Of a stretch of 52,348 bases of DNA, positions 9,777-18,641 are shown in pieces. Position numbers and translations under genes: made by a program. The notes below the pieces were generated by a model that did not search any database, was not told the DNA's origin, and was given only the letters and a program-made list of their open reading frames with translations. This DNA is from Ralstonia sp. ASV6 (GTDB lineage Bacteria; Pseudomonadota; Gammaproteobacteria; Burkholderiales; Burkholderiaceae): positions 1 through 52,348 of the forward strand of contig NZ_JAELUI010000020.1 in NCBI RefSeq assembly GCF_016429285.1, written 5' to 3'. How positions within the stretch are numbered: position 1 is the stretch's first letter; each line of letters opens with the position of its first letter.

Positions 9777-9894
9777 TAAGAGCCGCTAACAAAAACTTCC
9801 TGGCTAAGCACGCCGATGCGAACAGTACTCAAGTACCGATTGGGCAACTTCGGGCGGCGCAACAACGCCAGGAGGGTTTTGTTAGCGGCTCTAA
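9777..9894. mobile_element. 112-bp MITE-like element with TAA target duplication
   Basis: The sequence at 9780-9804, starting GAGCCGCTAACAAAAAC, is repeated in inverted orientation at 9867-9891, ending GTTTTGTTAGCGGCTC, with two mismatches over 25 bp. TAA directly flanks both ends (9777-9779 and 9892-9894), as expected of a 3-bp target duplication. The 62-bp interior encodes nothing. This is the structure of a miniature inverted-repeat element. The ends and the TNA-type duplication suggest an IS5-type parent (IS1031-like), which is an inference. It sits between tssC and hcp, in the leader of hcp. Confidence 0.75.
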
Positions 9895-9939
9895 GCCCGA
9901 ACATTCCCCCCCGGGGACAGTCCGGTCAGGAATTGCGGG

Positions 9940-11430
9940 TTATGCGTTGGTGGGCTTGGGCAAATCAGCCACCAATCGCAGCGAGATCGAGAGTTCGTCC
10001 AGCTGGAAGTGGGGGCGCAGGAACGCCACCGAGCGGTACGTACCAGGCTTGCCTGGCACCTCCGACACCTGGATCGACGCCTCGCGCAGCGGGAATTGCG
10101 CCTTCTGCTCTTGCGTGGCGTTGTCATCCAGCAGCACGTACTGCGAGATCCAGCGGTTCAGGAACGTCTCAACGTTCTTGGCCGAGGCGAAGCTGCCGAT
10201 CTTGTCGCGCATCATCGCCTTCAGGTAGTGCGCCACGCGCGACACCGAGAAGATGTACTGAAGCTGTGCCGACAGCACCGCATTGGCGTTGGCGCTATCG
10301 GTGTCGTACTTCTTAGGGCGCTGCACCGATTGCGCAGCGAAGAACGCGGCGTAGTCGGAGTTCTTGCAGTGGACCAGCGGGATAAAACCGAGGTCGCTCA
10401 GTTCCTTCTCGCGGCGGTCGGTAATGGCGATTTCGGTCGGGCACTTGAGCGCGACTTCGCCGTCGTCGGTCTTGAAGGTGTGCGTCGGCAGGTCTTCGAC
10501 CAGACCACCACCTTCCACACCGCGAATGGCCGCGCACCAGCCAAAGTCTTCAAACGCAGCCGTCAGGCGTGCGCCGAAGGCCCAGGCGGCGTTACACCAC
10601 AGGTACTTGCTGTGGTCGGTGCCGTCCACGTCTTCGACAAAGTTGAAGCCTTCAACCGTGGTGCCGTCCTTCGGGTTGTAAGGCAGACGACCGAGGAAGC
10701 GGGGCATCGTCAGACCCACGTAACGCGAATCTTCCGACTCACGGAACGACTTCCACTTGGCGTACTCCACCGTGTCGAACACCTTGGCCAGGTCACGCGG
10801 CTTGCCCAGATCAGCAAACGATTCCAGACCCAGCAGCTCCGGCGACGACGATGCAATGAACGGTGCATGCGCGGCAGCGGCCACGTGCGCCATCTGCTCG
10901 ATGAAGTACACGTCTTCCGGTTGGCGCGTGATTTCGTAATCACCGATCAGCGCGCCGAACGGTGCACCGCCGAACGTGCCGAATTCTTCTTCGTACACCT
11001 TCTTGAACAGCGCGCTCTGGTCGAATTCGATAGCGGTCTTGAAGTCGCGCACGAGATCGCGCTTGGTCGCGTTCAGCGCCTTGATCTTGATCGTCGTACC
11101 GGTCTGCGTTTCCTTGACCAGGTAGTTCAAGCCGCGCCAGGTGGATTCCAGCTTCTGGAATTCCGGCGCATGCATGACCGCGCTCAGCTGCGACGAGATC
11201 AGGCGGTCCAGTTCAGCGACACGCGCATCGATCGTGGCCGACAGGTTGTCGGACACCACGACGGTGCCGTCCAGAACCTGGTTGACCAGCTCGCCAATGA
11301 TGTCTTTGGCGCGTGCGTGTTCAGAATCAGACTTGGCAACGCGGCTCTGCTCGACGATCGAGTCGAGCAGGTTGACCGCCTCGGCCGTCGAGGCGCCTTG
11401 CGCGAGCGCAGCGGATTGGTTCTCAAGCAT
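9940..11430 (-). CDS. tssC: T6SS sheath large subunit TssC (VipB), 496 aa
   Basis: TssC forms the contractile sheath with TssB. FQKLESTWRGLNYLVKET, then PFGALIGDYEI, FIASSSPELLG and the C-terminal YLKAMMRDKIGSFAS are all family motifs, and the length is standard. The start ATG lies within the end of tssB (8-bp overlap), so the two sheath subunits are translationally coupled. The stop is followed by the MITE-like element. Confidence 0.97.
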   Translation of the reverse strand: MLENQSAALAQGASTAEAVNLLDSIVEQSRVAKSDSEHARAKDIIGELVNQVLDGTVVVSDNLSATIDARVAELDRLISSQLSAVMHAPEFQKLESTWRGLNYLVKETQTGTTIKIKALNATKRDLVRDFKTAIEFDQSALFKKVYEEEFGTFGGAPFGALIGDYEITRQPEDVYFIEQMAHVAAAAHAPFIASSSPELLGLESFADLGKPRDLAKVFDTVEYAKWKSFRESEDSRYVGLTMPRFLGRLPYNPKDGTTVEGFNFVEDVDGTDHSKYLWCNAAWAFGARLTAAFEDFGWCAAIRGVEGGGLVEDLPTHTFKTDDGEVALKCPTEIAITDRREKELSDLGFIPLVHCKNSDYAAFFAAQSVQRPKKYDTDSANANAVLSAQLQYIFSVSRVAHYLKAMMRDKIGSFASAKNVETFLNRWISQYVLLDDNATQEQKAQFPLREASIQVSEVPGKPGTYRSVAFLRPHFQLDELSISLRLVADLPKPTNA

Positions 11431-11935
11431 CCCCGCCTCCGTTCTTCTTGGCGCTGAGCTTCTCGAGTGCCTCGGTGTTCTTCAGCACGTCGGACAGCAG
11501 GTCTTCCAGCTTGTCGTTACCGGCCATCTTGTTACGCAGGTCGGCCAGTTTGGAACGCGCCTCCAGCAGCTGGCGCAGCGGCTCAACCTGCTGCACCACA
11601 GCCTCGGGGCTGAAGTCCTCAATCGAGCGGAACGTCAGATCGACGCCAAAGCGGCCGCCCTCTTCCGTCAACGTGTTGGGCACCTGAAAAGCCGCACGCG
11701 GCGCGACGCCCGACATCACATCGTCAAAGTTGTCGCGATCAATGTTGACGAACTTACGGTCGCGCAGCTTGGGCTGCGGCACTTCCGACTGGCCCGACAG
11801 GTCAGCCACCACGCCCACGACGAACGGCAGTTCTTTCTGCTCGATCGCGTCGCCAATCTCGACGTCATACGTCAGTTGCACGCGCGGCGGGCGCACCTTC
11901 TGCAGACGCTTCTGCACACTTTCTTTCTTGGCCAT
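11423..11935 (-). CDS. tssB: T6SS sheath small subunit TssB (VipA), 170 aa
   Basis: TssB pairs with TssC to build the sheath. The sequence has RPPRVQLTYDVEIGDAIEQK, then LPFVVGVVADLSGQ and FGVDLTFRSIEDFSPEAVVQ, all typical of VipA. The ATG ending at 11935 was chosen over a GTG one codon upstream because GGAGG lies six bases before the ATG. The gene overlaps tssC by 8 bp. Confidence 0.97.
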   Translation of the reverse strand: MAKKESVQKRLQKVRPPRVQLTYDVEIGDAIEQKELPFVVGVVADLSGQSEVPQPKLRDRKFVNIDRDNFDDVMSGVAPRAAFQVPNTLTEEGGRFGVDLTFRSIEDFSPEAVVQQVEPLRQLLEARSKLADLRNKMAGNDKLEDLLSDVLKNTEALEKLSAKKNGGGDA

Positions 11936-11970
11936 CACGTTCCTCCACAGATGCTGGACTGGCGCATCGC

Positions 11971-12600
11971 TTAGCGCAGCGCGCCAAACGGATCAGCGCT
12001 ACCGCTGGCGCCACCCGTGGCGGCAGGTGCGGCTGCGCCACCATGGTTGGCGGCCTCGGTTGCAGCCGGAGCGGCACGCTTCACGACCGGGCGGCGCTTC
12101 ACGACCGGCTTAGTAGCTTGTTGCTCGCCCGGGAAGAGGACCTGCTCGCCCAGCGTGTCGCGCAGCATCTTGGCCAACACCTGTGCGTCGGTCTTGACGT
12201 CGCCTGCCAGCGCGCTATCGGCACGCAGCTCTTGCAGCGAGCGGCGCGCCACGCGCAGGCCACTCACAGCCAGAATGCTCTTGGCCTGGCGATCGCTACC
12301 GTCACGCTGCAGCGCTTCCTCTGCGGCCAGGATGGCTTGCGGATACTTTTCTGCGCCGAACTGGATCTGTGCGATGCGTACCCAAGGCTCGTCGCGGGTC
12401 GGGTTGACCTTGGCGATCTGCTGATAAAGGTCGATGGCCTTGTCCTGCTGGCCACCCTTCGCGGCAGATTCTGCCTCCGACATGCTCTGCTTGAATGCCT
12501 CGTCCGTTTGCGGGCCAGGGTTGCTTGTGGCGCAGCCGGTGATCAGGGCAGCGGCACCAGCCAGCACGATAAGGGAACGGAGAACGCGGGAAATAGACAT
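11971..12600 (-). CDS. T6SS-associated TPR lipoprotein, 209 aa
   Basis: From the ATG ending at 12600 the protein begins with a short hydrophobic signal and a lipobox LITGC, predicting acylation at Cys23. A TTG nine codons upstream is also possible. The middle holds TPR-like helices (AIDLYQQIAKVNPTRDEPWV and YPQAILAAEEALQRDGSDRQ), and the C-terminus is low-complexity Ala/Pro/Gly with a basic KRRPVVKR patch. It is the first leftward gene of the T6SS operon, 35 bp before tssB. Similar lipoproteins occur at this position in Burkholderia and Ralstonia T6SS clusters. Its exact function is unknown. A role at the outer membrane or periplasm next to the TssJLM complex is an inference. Confidence 0.75.
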   Translation of the reverse strand: MSISRVLRSLIVLAGAAALITGCATSNPGPQTDEAFKQSMSEAESAAKGGQQDKAIDLYQQIAKVNPTRDEPWVRIAQIQFGAEKYPQAILAAEEALQRDGSDRQAKSILAVSGLRVARRSLQELRADSALAGDVKTDAQVLAKMLRDTLGEQVLFPGEQQATKPVVKRRPVVKRAAPAATEAANHGGAAAPAATGGASGSADPFGALR

Positions 12601-12941
12601 GGATTTGGCCACGGCGAGACTCTTCAAAAGTTCAAAGCGGTGTGTCGATATCCAATCATAATCGCCGAAATTGGCGAGTTAAATATTGGTCTCGACTGGC
12701 GCGAAATAGTACACTCCGCTCGTTGAAGTTGACAACCAAAAATGGATCATTAAGAAATCGAAACATTTCCTTTGAATTCAAGGCTTTGCAGCACCTCCAA
12801 ACGACAAATCACGATTATTAAGAAACCGAAACATTTCGCCGTTTTCAATTATTAAGAAACCGAAATATTTTAAGATTTCTTTTATTCGAACGGGTGCGAA
12901 GCCAGTCAAATCAATAGAATTAAACGGTACAAAAATCAGGC
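12601..12941. promoter_or_regulatory. Divergent T6SS promoter region, 341 bp, AT-rich
   Basis: This gap separates the leftward tssB operon from the rightward tssJKL operon. It is far more AT-rich than its neighbours, with TTGACA at 12729-12734 as a candidate -35 element and an interrupted palindrome around 12664-12677 (CGCC/GGCG). No convincing gene is seen here. Its main feature is the triple repeat listed separately. Both T6SS halves are probably controlled from here. Confidence 0.6.
12749..12871 (+). repeat. Three 21-bp direct repeats, candidate regulator sites
   Basis: Copies begin at 12749, 12817 and 12851 with the shared core ATTAAGAAAYCGAAAYATTT. Copies 2 and 3 differ at two positions. 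The start-to-start distances are 68 and 34 bp, so they fall on one 34-bp periodicity with one position empty. Such iterated sites in a divergent promoter are typical of operators bound by a cooperative regulator. The cognate protein is not identified. Confidence 0.7.
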
Positions 12942-13622
12942 ATGAAGACAATGAAATTCGATGCAGCAAGGAGGCTGCCGGGCTGCGGCAGCACCCCCAA
13001 ACGCCGCGTCGCGACGGTGCTCAAACTGATACTGGCTGGGGCAAGCGTGGCGGCCCTGGCGGCCTGCTCCACCGGTGCCAGCGTGCTGGCCGGTGCCGCC
13101 AATGGCGCACTGGAAGCCATGGGCCTGAAGTCGTCGAACCTGCCGGACGCCCAAAAGCCGCCGCGCGAAGTGCCGCTCAAGCTCACCGCCGGCAACAACC
13201 TGAATGCCGCCAACGACAAACGCCCTGTCGCCTTGGTCGTGCGCCTGTATTCGCTCAAAGACCCGACCAGCTTCCTGCAGGCACCGTATGACACCTTCAT
13301 CGATCCGGCACGCGAGAAACAAACCCTTGGCGCCGATCTCGTGCAGGTTCGTGAAATGACGCTGATCCCAGGCCAGCGCTACGACTTCACGGAAAAGGTC
13401 TCGCGCGAGGCGACGACATTGGGGGTTGTGGCTTTGTTCCGCAGCCCTGCGGCCCAGCGCTGGAAGTTCGCCTTCAACACCGAGAAGAATGAGAAGAACG
13501 GCATCGTGATCGGCCTGCACGCCTGCGCCATGACCTTGACTGCCGGCACGCCGACCACACCGGCCGGCAGCACACCGCAATCCGACCTGAACCTGCTTTC
13601 GCCTGCGATCTGCGGCAGTTGA
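12942..13622 (+). CDS. tssJ: T6SS outer-membrane lipoprotein TssJ, 226 aa
   Basis: TssJ anchors the TssJLM membrane complex to the outer membrane. A signal peptide ends in a lipobox LAAC, predicting lipidation at Cys42. After it come PREVPLKLTAGNNLN and RPVALVVRLYSLKD, typical of the TssJ beta-sandwich, then FLQAPYDTFID. The tail is Pro/Thr-rich. The signal is rather long; an internal ATG (residue 4) is an alternative start. It is the first gene of the rightward operon. Confidence 0.93.
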   Translation: MKTMKFDAARRLPGCGSTPKRRVATVLKLILAGASVAALAACSTGASVLAGAANGALEAMGLKSSNLPDAQKPPREVPLKLTAGNNLNAANDKRPVALVVRLYSLKDPTSFLQAPYDTFIDPAREKQTLGADLVQVREMTLIPGQRYDFTEKVSREATTLGVVALFRSPAAQRWKFAFNTEKNEKNGIVIGLHACAMTLTAGTPTTPAGSTPQSDLNLLSPAICGS

Positions 13623-13672
13623 GCTCCGGGGTTGAACCGACAAGCCAATGCACAAGCACTAGAAGGGCCAAC

Positions 13673-15019
13673 GTGAGCTATTCCGCAAAGATTCTCTGGG
13701 GCGAAGGACTGTTCCTGCGCCCGCAGCATTTCCAGCGCCAGGACGCGTACCACGAGTCGCGCCTGCATGCGATGGCGCAGGTGATCCAGCCCTACAGTTG
13801 GGGCGTGCGCCATGCGCGCTTTGATACCGATGCACTCGCCAGCGGCGTGCTGCGTGTGACGGAGCTTTCGCTGTTCTTTCCGGATGGCGAGCTTTACTTC
13901 GCGCCCCAGGCCGACGCTCTGCCGCCGCCGCTGGTGCTTGATGCCGTTCCGGCCGGCGTGTCGGAACTGACGTTCCATATCGCGCTGTACCCGCTGCAGG
14001 AAAACGGCGGCAACTATCGCGAGCCGGTCGAGGGTGCATCCGGCTCGCGCTTTGTGGGCGAGGAAGAAGAGACAGCCGACCTCTATACCGAGGCCGAGCC
14101 CGCCGCCATCACCTTCCTGAAGAAGTCGGTCAAGCTGGTGGCGGAAACCGAGCCGCGCGACCAGTTCATCTCGTTGCCCGTGGTGCGCGTGCGTCGCACC
14201 GGCACCGGCGGGTTCGAACTGGATGAGAGCTTCGTGGCGCCGAGCCTGTCGATCAACGCATCGGCGGTGCTGTATCAGCGACTGCGCCGGCTGCTTGACG
14301 CGCTGCAGGCCAAGGTCAATGCGCTATACGGCTTCCACCGCGAGCCGACCAAGAACATCATCGAATTCCGCTCGGGCGACATCGCTTCGTTCTGGCTGCT
14401 GCACACGGCCAACGCGGCTTTTGCGGCGCTCTCGCACCTGTATCACCACCCGGATCTGCACCCGGAGCGGCTGTTCCAGGAGATGCTGCGCCTGGCCGGT
14501 GCGCTGATGACGTTCACCAAGAGCTACACGCTGACCGACCTTCCCGCCTACGACCATGACCAACCCGGTCCCGTGTTCGCCAAGCTGGACACGATCGTGC
14601 GCGAGCTGCTCGATACGGTCATCTCCACGCGCTACTTTGCAATTGCGCTGGAAGAGACGCGCCCGTCGTTCCACCTTGGCCGCATCGACTCCGGCAAGAT
14701 CGACGACAAGACCAGCTTCTATCTGTCGGTATCGGCCGATATGCCGGTGGCAGAACTGGTCGAGGCCATTCCTGCCCGCTTCAAGCTGGGCGCGCCTGAC
14801 GATGTGGAAAAGCTCGTGCTCTCGTCCATGCCCGGCGTGCCGATCACTTACACCCCGCAGGTGCCGCCGGCCATTCCGGTGCGCCCGGGCGCGTGCTACT
14901 TCGCTATCGAAGCGCGCGGCATGCTGTACGACCGCATGCTCCAGGCCCAGACCATCACCATCTACGCCCCGGCCGGCATCCGGGAACTCAAACTTGAACT
15001 GATTGCGGTGACTTCATGA
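13673..15019 (+). CDS. tssK: T6SS baseplate-membrane connector TssK, 448 aa
   Basis: TssK joins the baseplate to the membrane complex. The start is a GTG at 13673 preceded by AGAAGG with six bases between. It yields SYSAKILWGEGLFLRPQHFQ, the invariant beginning of TssK. LPVVRVRRTG and a C-terminal YFAIEARGMLYDRMLQ also fit. An upstream start would overlap tssJ and lacks a ribosome site. The stop overlaps the tssL start as ATGA, indicating coupling. Confidence 0.97.
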   Translation: MSYSAKILWGEGLFLRPQHFQRQDAYHESRLHAMAQVIQPYSWGVRHARFDTDALASGVLRVTELSLFFPDGELYFAPQADALPPPLVLDAVPAGVSELTFHIALYPLQENGGNYREPVEGASGSRFVGEEEETADLYTEAEPAAITFLKKSVKLVAETEPRDQFISLPVVRVRRTGTGGFELDESFVAPSLSINASAVLYQRLRRLLDALQAKVNALYGFHREPTKNIIEFRSGDIASFWLLHTANAAFAALSHLYHHPDLHPERLFQEMLRLAGALMTFTKSYTLTDLPAYDHDQPGPVFAKLDTIVRELLDTVISTRYFAIALEETRPSFHLGRIDSGKIDDKTSFYLSVSADMPVAELVEAIPARFKLGAPDDVEKLVLSSMPGVPITYTPQVPPAIPVRPGACYFAIEARGMLYDRMLQAQTITIYAPAGIRELKLELIAVTS

Positions 15020-15807
15020 GCGCTACCACCACCCCTTCGCTGTTTGGCGGTTCGGCACCCGCGCCCGGTAATGCGGGGGCCGATGCCCGTGAGTCCAACT
15101 CGCACGCGCGCACGCTGCTGGACTTGCTCTATGACGGCTTCTTCATGCTGTTCCAGTTGCGCAATGGCCAGCAGCCCGCCAGCGCGGAAGATTTTCTCGC
15201 TCGCGTGCGCGCCTTCCTGGATGAATTCGACCGCGGTGCCAAGCGGCTGAACGTGTCGGCGGAAGATGTGTTCGACGCCAAGTACGCCTTCTGCGCCGCC
15301 GTGGACGAGACCATCCTGTCGTCCAACTTCTCGATCCGCACGGCATGGGAGCGCCGCCCACTGCAGCTCGTGCTGTTCGGTGAACAACTGGCCGGTGAGA
15401 CCTTCTTCGTCAAGCTCGAAGAGCTGCGCGCCCACGGTGCACCACGCCTGCAGGCGCTCGAAGTGTTCCATATGTGTCTGCTGCTGGGCTTTCGCGGCAA
15501 GTACATCCTTGAAGGGCCGGAAAAGCTCGCTTACTTGACCGCACGTCTGGGCGATGAAATCTCCGCCATCAAGGGCAAGCGCGCGGCCTTTGCTCCGCAC
15601 TGGCCCCTGCCGGACAAGGTGGCGCACACGCTCAAACGCGAGACGCCGCTGTGGATCTTCGGCGCCGTGTTCGCGCTGATCGGGCTGCTGGCATTTCTCG
15701 GGCTGTCGCACACGCTGCGTACCAAGACCAACGAAACGCTGGAGGGCTATTCGCAGGTCATCAAGCTCGGGCCGCGTTTCTCGCATCTGACGATTTCGTT
15801 GCCCTGA
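15016..15807 (+). CDS. tssL: T6SS inner-membrane protein TssL (DotU-like), 263 aa
   Basis: TssL is a tail-anchored inner-membrane protein whose cytoplasmic helical domain contacts TssK. The DotU/TssL domain covers about residues 30-200, with FDAKYAFCAAVDETILSS and LLLGFRGKYILEGPEKL. One transmembrane helix near the C-terminus (WIFGAVFALIGLLAFLGL) is followed by about 40 residues. No OmpA-like peptidoglycan-binding domain is present, so wall binding must come from another protein. TssM normally follows TssL but is absent here, and a VgrG island comes next. Confidence 0.95.
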   Translation: MSATTTPSLFGGSAPAPGNAGADARESNSHARTLLDLLYDGFFMLFQLRNGQQPASAEDFLARVRAFLDEFDRGAKRLNVSAEDVFDAKYAFCAAVDETILSSNFSIRTAWERRPLQLVLFGEQLAGETFFVKLEELRAHGAPRLQALEVFHMCLLLGFRGKYILEGPEKLAYLTARLGDEISAIKGKRAAFAPHWPLPDKVAHTLKRETPLWIFGAVFALIGLLAFLGLSHTLRTKTNETLEGYSQVIKLGPRFSHLTISLP

Positions 15808-15893
15808 GCGCTGCCTTGATTGCCGCCCTGGCGCGGCCGACACCCGCGCCAGCCCGCTGACCCCGTATCCTCATCCATCGCGACGCTGCTCCG

Positions 15894-18611
15894 ATGAAGC
15901 CTTTGTCCACTCTGCCGGCCGCTGTGCCACAAGCTGTCCTGGGCGCACTGCTCGGGCAGCAAACCCGCCAGATCACCATCGAGACGGCGCTCGCTTCCGA
16001 CAACCTCGTCGTGGAGCGCTTTACCGCGACCGAGGCGGTTTCGGCCTCGTTCGTGCTGCAGGTCGATTGCCTGAGCCCGTCTGCCCATCTGGATACGGTC
16101 AAGCTGGCCTCGCAAGAAGCCACGCTGCGCCTGATGCAGGCTGACGGCCGCTGGCGCGCATGGCACGGCTACGTAGCGGACTGTGCATCGCTGGGCGGTG
16201 ACGGGGGGCTGGCGCGCTATCGATTGCGCATCGTGCCGTGGCTCGATCGCCTACGCACCCGTAGCGATTGCTTCGTCTACCAGAACAAGACGGCGCTTGA
16301 GATCATCGAAGAGGTCTTTGCCGAGTACCCGGTTGCGCACTACAAGATTGCCGCGAGCCAGCCGTGCGCCAAGCGCTCGATCTGCTGCCAGTATCGCGAA
16401 ACCGACTACGCCTTCGTGATGCGCCTGCTGGCGGAAGAGGGTCTCTCGTTCCGCATCGAGCATCAACAGAGCGACGACAAGCAGCAGGACAATGCGCAGT
16501 CGCGGCATACCGTTGTAATTTTCGACAACGACGCTGAGCGGCCCGCCTGTGCGCAATCCGACATCCGCTTCCACCGCGTGGACGCCACAGAAAGCGAAGA
16601 CGCCATCGAACGTTTCTCGCAAACATATAGTGTCGGCACCAATGCCGTAACGTTGGCATCGTGGGACTACAAAGCACTGGCCGCCACCTCCGGCCAAGCC
16701 ACGGCCAACGACACCGGCGGTGAACTGCCCACGCTGGAGAGCTTTGAAGCCTCCGGCCCGTATCAATTTACCGACGCGCAAGGTGCCGGCCTTGCGGCCA
16801 AGCTGCGTATGCAAGCCCACGAAGGCGCTTTCCTGCGTTACCAAGGCCAGGGCAGCGTACGCCAGTTGGGTGCCGGCCAACGCTTCAAGCTCACGCAGCA
16901 CTTCGACAGCAAGCACAGCGAGTTCGTCACGTTGCAGGTCGAACATGAGGCTGCCAACAACCTCGGCACCGACATCGCGCGCCTGCTGGGTACCACAGCC
17001 ATTGAATCCGGCAGCTACCGCAATCGTTTCGTCGCCGTGCCGGCTGAGGCGCCCATCGTGCCCGCGTATCGCCGTCGCCCGACCGCCCCGGAAGGCCAGG
17101 CTGCAGTGGTCATCGCCGATGATGGCGCCCCGCTCACCACGGACCGCGACCACCGCGTACGCGTGCGCTTCCCATGGCTGCGCGCGCCGGAAGTCAACGC
17201 CTTCTCCGACCCCGGCAGCAGCGACCGCACGCAAGTCACCGCCTGGGTGCGCGTGGCTACCTCCAGTGCTGGCCCCAACTGGGGCGGCAACCACCTGCCG
17301 CGCGCGGGCACACAAGTGCTGCTCACCTTCATTGACGGCGACATCGACCGGCCGATGGTCGCCATGCAGTTGCACAACACGCAGGACGCCCTGCCCTGGC
17401 CGGCCGCCGATGCGCCGCTTGGGCAAGCCTTGTCCGGCTGGCACTCCCAGGGGCTGGGCGGTGATGGCTACAACCAGTGGGTGGTCGACGATCATCCGGG
17501 CCAACTGCGCACGCGCCTGGCCAGCTCGACCGCCAACAGCCAGCTCAATCTCGGCTACGTGACCTCGCATGGCGCCACCGGCAGCGACCGTGGCAGTTGG
17601 CGCGGCACAGGTGCGGAAATGCGCACCGATGCGTGGGCTGTGGTGCGTGCGGGCGCGGGCCTGCTGCTCTCGACCACCGCGCGGGCGCAAGCCGGCGGCA
17701 CGCTGCTCGATGCGCATGAGGCGCGCGGGCAGCTCACCGCCGCGCAAAAGACCGCGCAGCGTCTGTCCGATGCGGCATCCAGCCAGCACGCCTTGCCGCT
17801 GGCAGCCAATGAGGCGTTTGAGCCGATCGACAAGGCGCTCGATCCGTCGCAGGACGGGCATTACGCCAGCAACGTCAACGGGCAGGATTCGCAGCAGCCG
17901 GTCGACAAGTTCGGGCAGCCGCTGCTGGTGGCGGAGTCGCCTTCGAGCATTGCGCTTGCCTCACAGGCCACCACTACGGTTTATGCGGGTCGCCACCTGC
18001 ACGGCACCGCGCAGGCGGATTGGCACCTGGCTGTCGGCAACGTCGTGGCGGCCGCTGCCGCCAAGGGCGTGAGCCTGTTTGCGCAGCGCAACGGCATTCG
18101 CGCGATTGCTGAAGGTGGGCCGGTGTCGATCCAGGCGCATACCGATGCGTTGACCGTGCTGGCGGACAAGGCTGTCACCGTGACTTCCTCTGCGGATTCC
18201 GTTGAGATCCTCGCGCAGCAGAACATCGTGCTGCATGGCGGGGATTCGATGATCCGGCTCGAGGGGAATGCGGTTACGTTTGAGACGTCGGGCTTGTTGT
18301 CGGTGAAGGGGGCGGGGCATCCGCTGGTTGGGCCGGGAGGACAACCGGCGCAAATGGTGGCATTGCCCGCTTTGCAACTGGGACCATACAAAGGCCAACT
18401 GCAACTGGTCGATCACGGCGAAAAGGTCATACCCGACGTTCCGTACAAAATCGTTGGTGCAGACGGCGCGGTACTTGCCGAAGGCATTACGGACCAATCA
18501 GGCAAGAGCCCCGTCGTTACAAGCGACAAGGCAAATGCCACGGTCTACATTGGCCGTGGCGGCTGGACAATCAGCGAAGAGACCATCGAAGAAAGCGGCT
18601 GTGGCTGCTGA
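15894..18611 (+). CDS. vgrG: Second VgrG with C-terminal transthyretin-like extension, 905 aa
   Basis: The gp27-like part (about residues 30-390), the gp5-like OB region with TDRDHRVRVRFPWLR and GPNWGGNHLPRAGTQVLLTF, and the DUF2345 part ending near LLSVKGAGHPLVGPGG are complete. Unlike the first VgrG, about 85 residues follow. GQLQLVDHGEKVIPDVPYKI and the region VLAEGITDQSGKSPVV resemble the transthyretin-like domain that in some VgrGs binds a non-covalent effector. The tail ends in CGC. It leads an island of cargo genes, so it probably carries the effector encoded two genes downstream; that link is inference. Confidence 0.95.
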   Translation: MKPLSTLPAAVPQAVLGALLGQQTRQITIETALASDNLVVERFTATEAVSASFVLQVDCLSPSAHLDTVKLASQEATLRLMQADGRWRAWHGYVADCASLGGDGGLARYRLRIVPWLDRLRTRSDCFVYQNKTALEIIEEVFAEYPVAHYKIAASQPCAKRSICCQYRETDYAFVMRLLAEEGLSFRIEHQQSDDKQQDNAQSRHTVVIFDNDAERPACAQSDIRFHRVDATESEDAIERFSQTYSVGTNAVTLASWDYKALAATSGQATANDTGGELPTLESFEASGPYQFTDAQGAGLAAKLRMQAHEGAFLRYQGQGSVRQLGAGQRFKLTQHFDSKHSEFVTLQVEHEAANNLGTDIARLLGTTAIESGSYRNRFVAVPAEAPIVPAYRRRPTAPEGQAAVVIADDGAPLTTDRDHRVRVRFPWLRAPEVNAFSDPGSSDRTQVTAWVRVATSSAGPNWGGNHLPRAGTQVLLTFIDGDIDRPMVAMQLHNTQDALPWPAADAPLGQALSGWHSQGLGGDGYNQWVVDDHPGQLRTRLASSTANSQLNLGYVTSHGATGSDRGSWRGTGAEMRTDAWAVVRAGAGLLLSTTARAQAGGTLLDAHEARGQLTAAQKTAQRLSDAASSQHALPLAANEAFEPIDKALDPSQDGHYASNVNGQDSQQPVDKFGQPLLVAESPSSIALASQATTTVYAGRHLHGTAQADWHLAVGNVVAAAAAKGVSLFAQRNGIRAIAEGGPVSIQAHTDALTVLADKAVTVTSSADSVEILAQQNIVLHGGDSMIRLEGNAVTFETSGLLSVKGAGHPLVGPGGQPAQMVALPALQLGPYKGQLQLVDHGEKVIPDVPYKIVGADGAVLAEGITDQSGKSPVVTSDKANATVYIGRGGWTISEETIEESGCGC

Positions 18612-18641
18612 TGACCCGACAGATATGCACGTGCACCAGCA

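Noticed and set aside
12778-12969. Small leftward open frame across the triple repeat
   Set aside because: No ribosome site, it runs through the repeats and overlaps the tssJ start; composition is non-coding.
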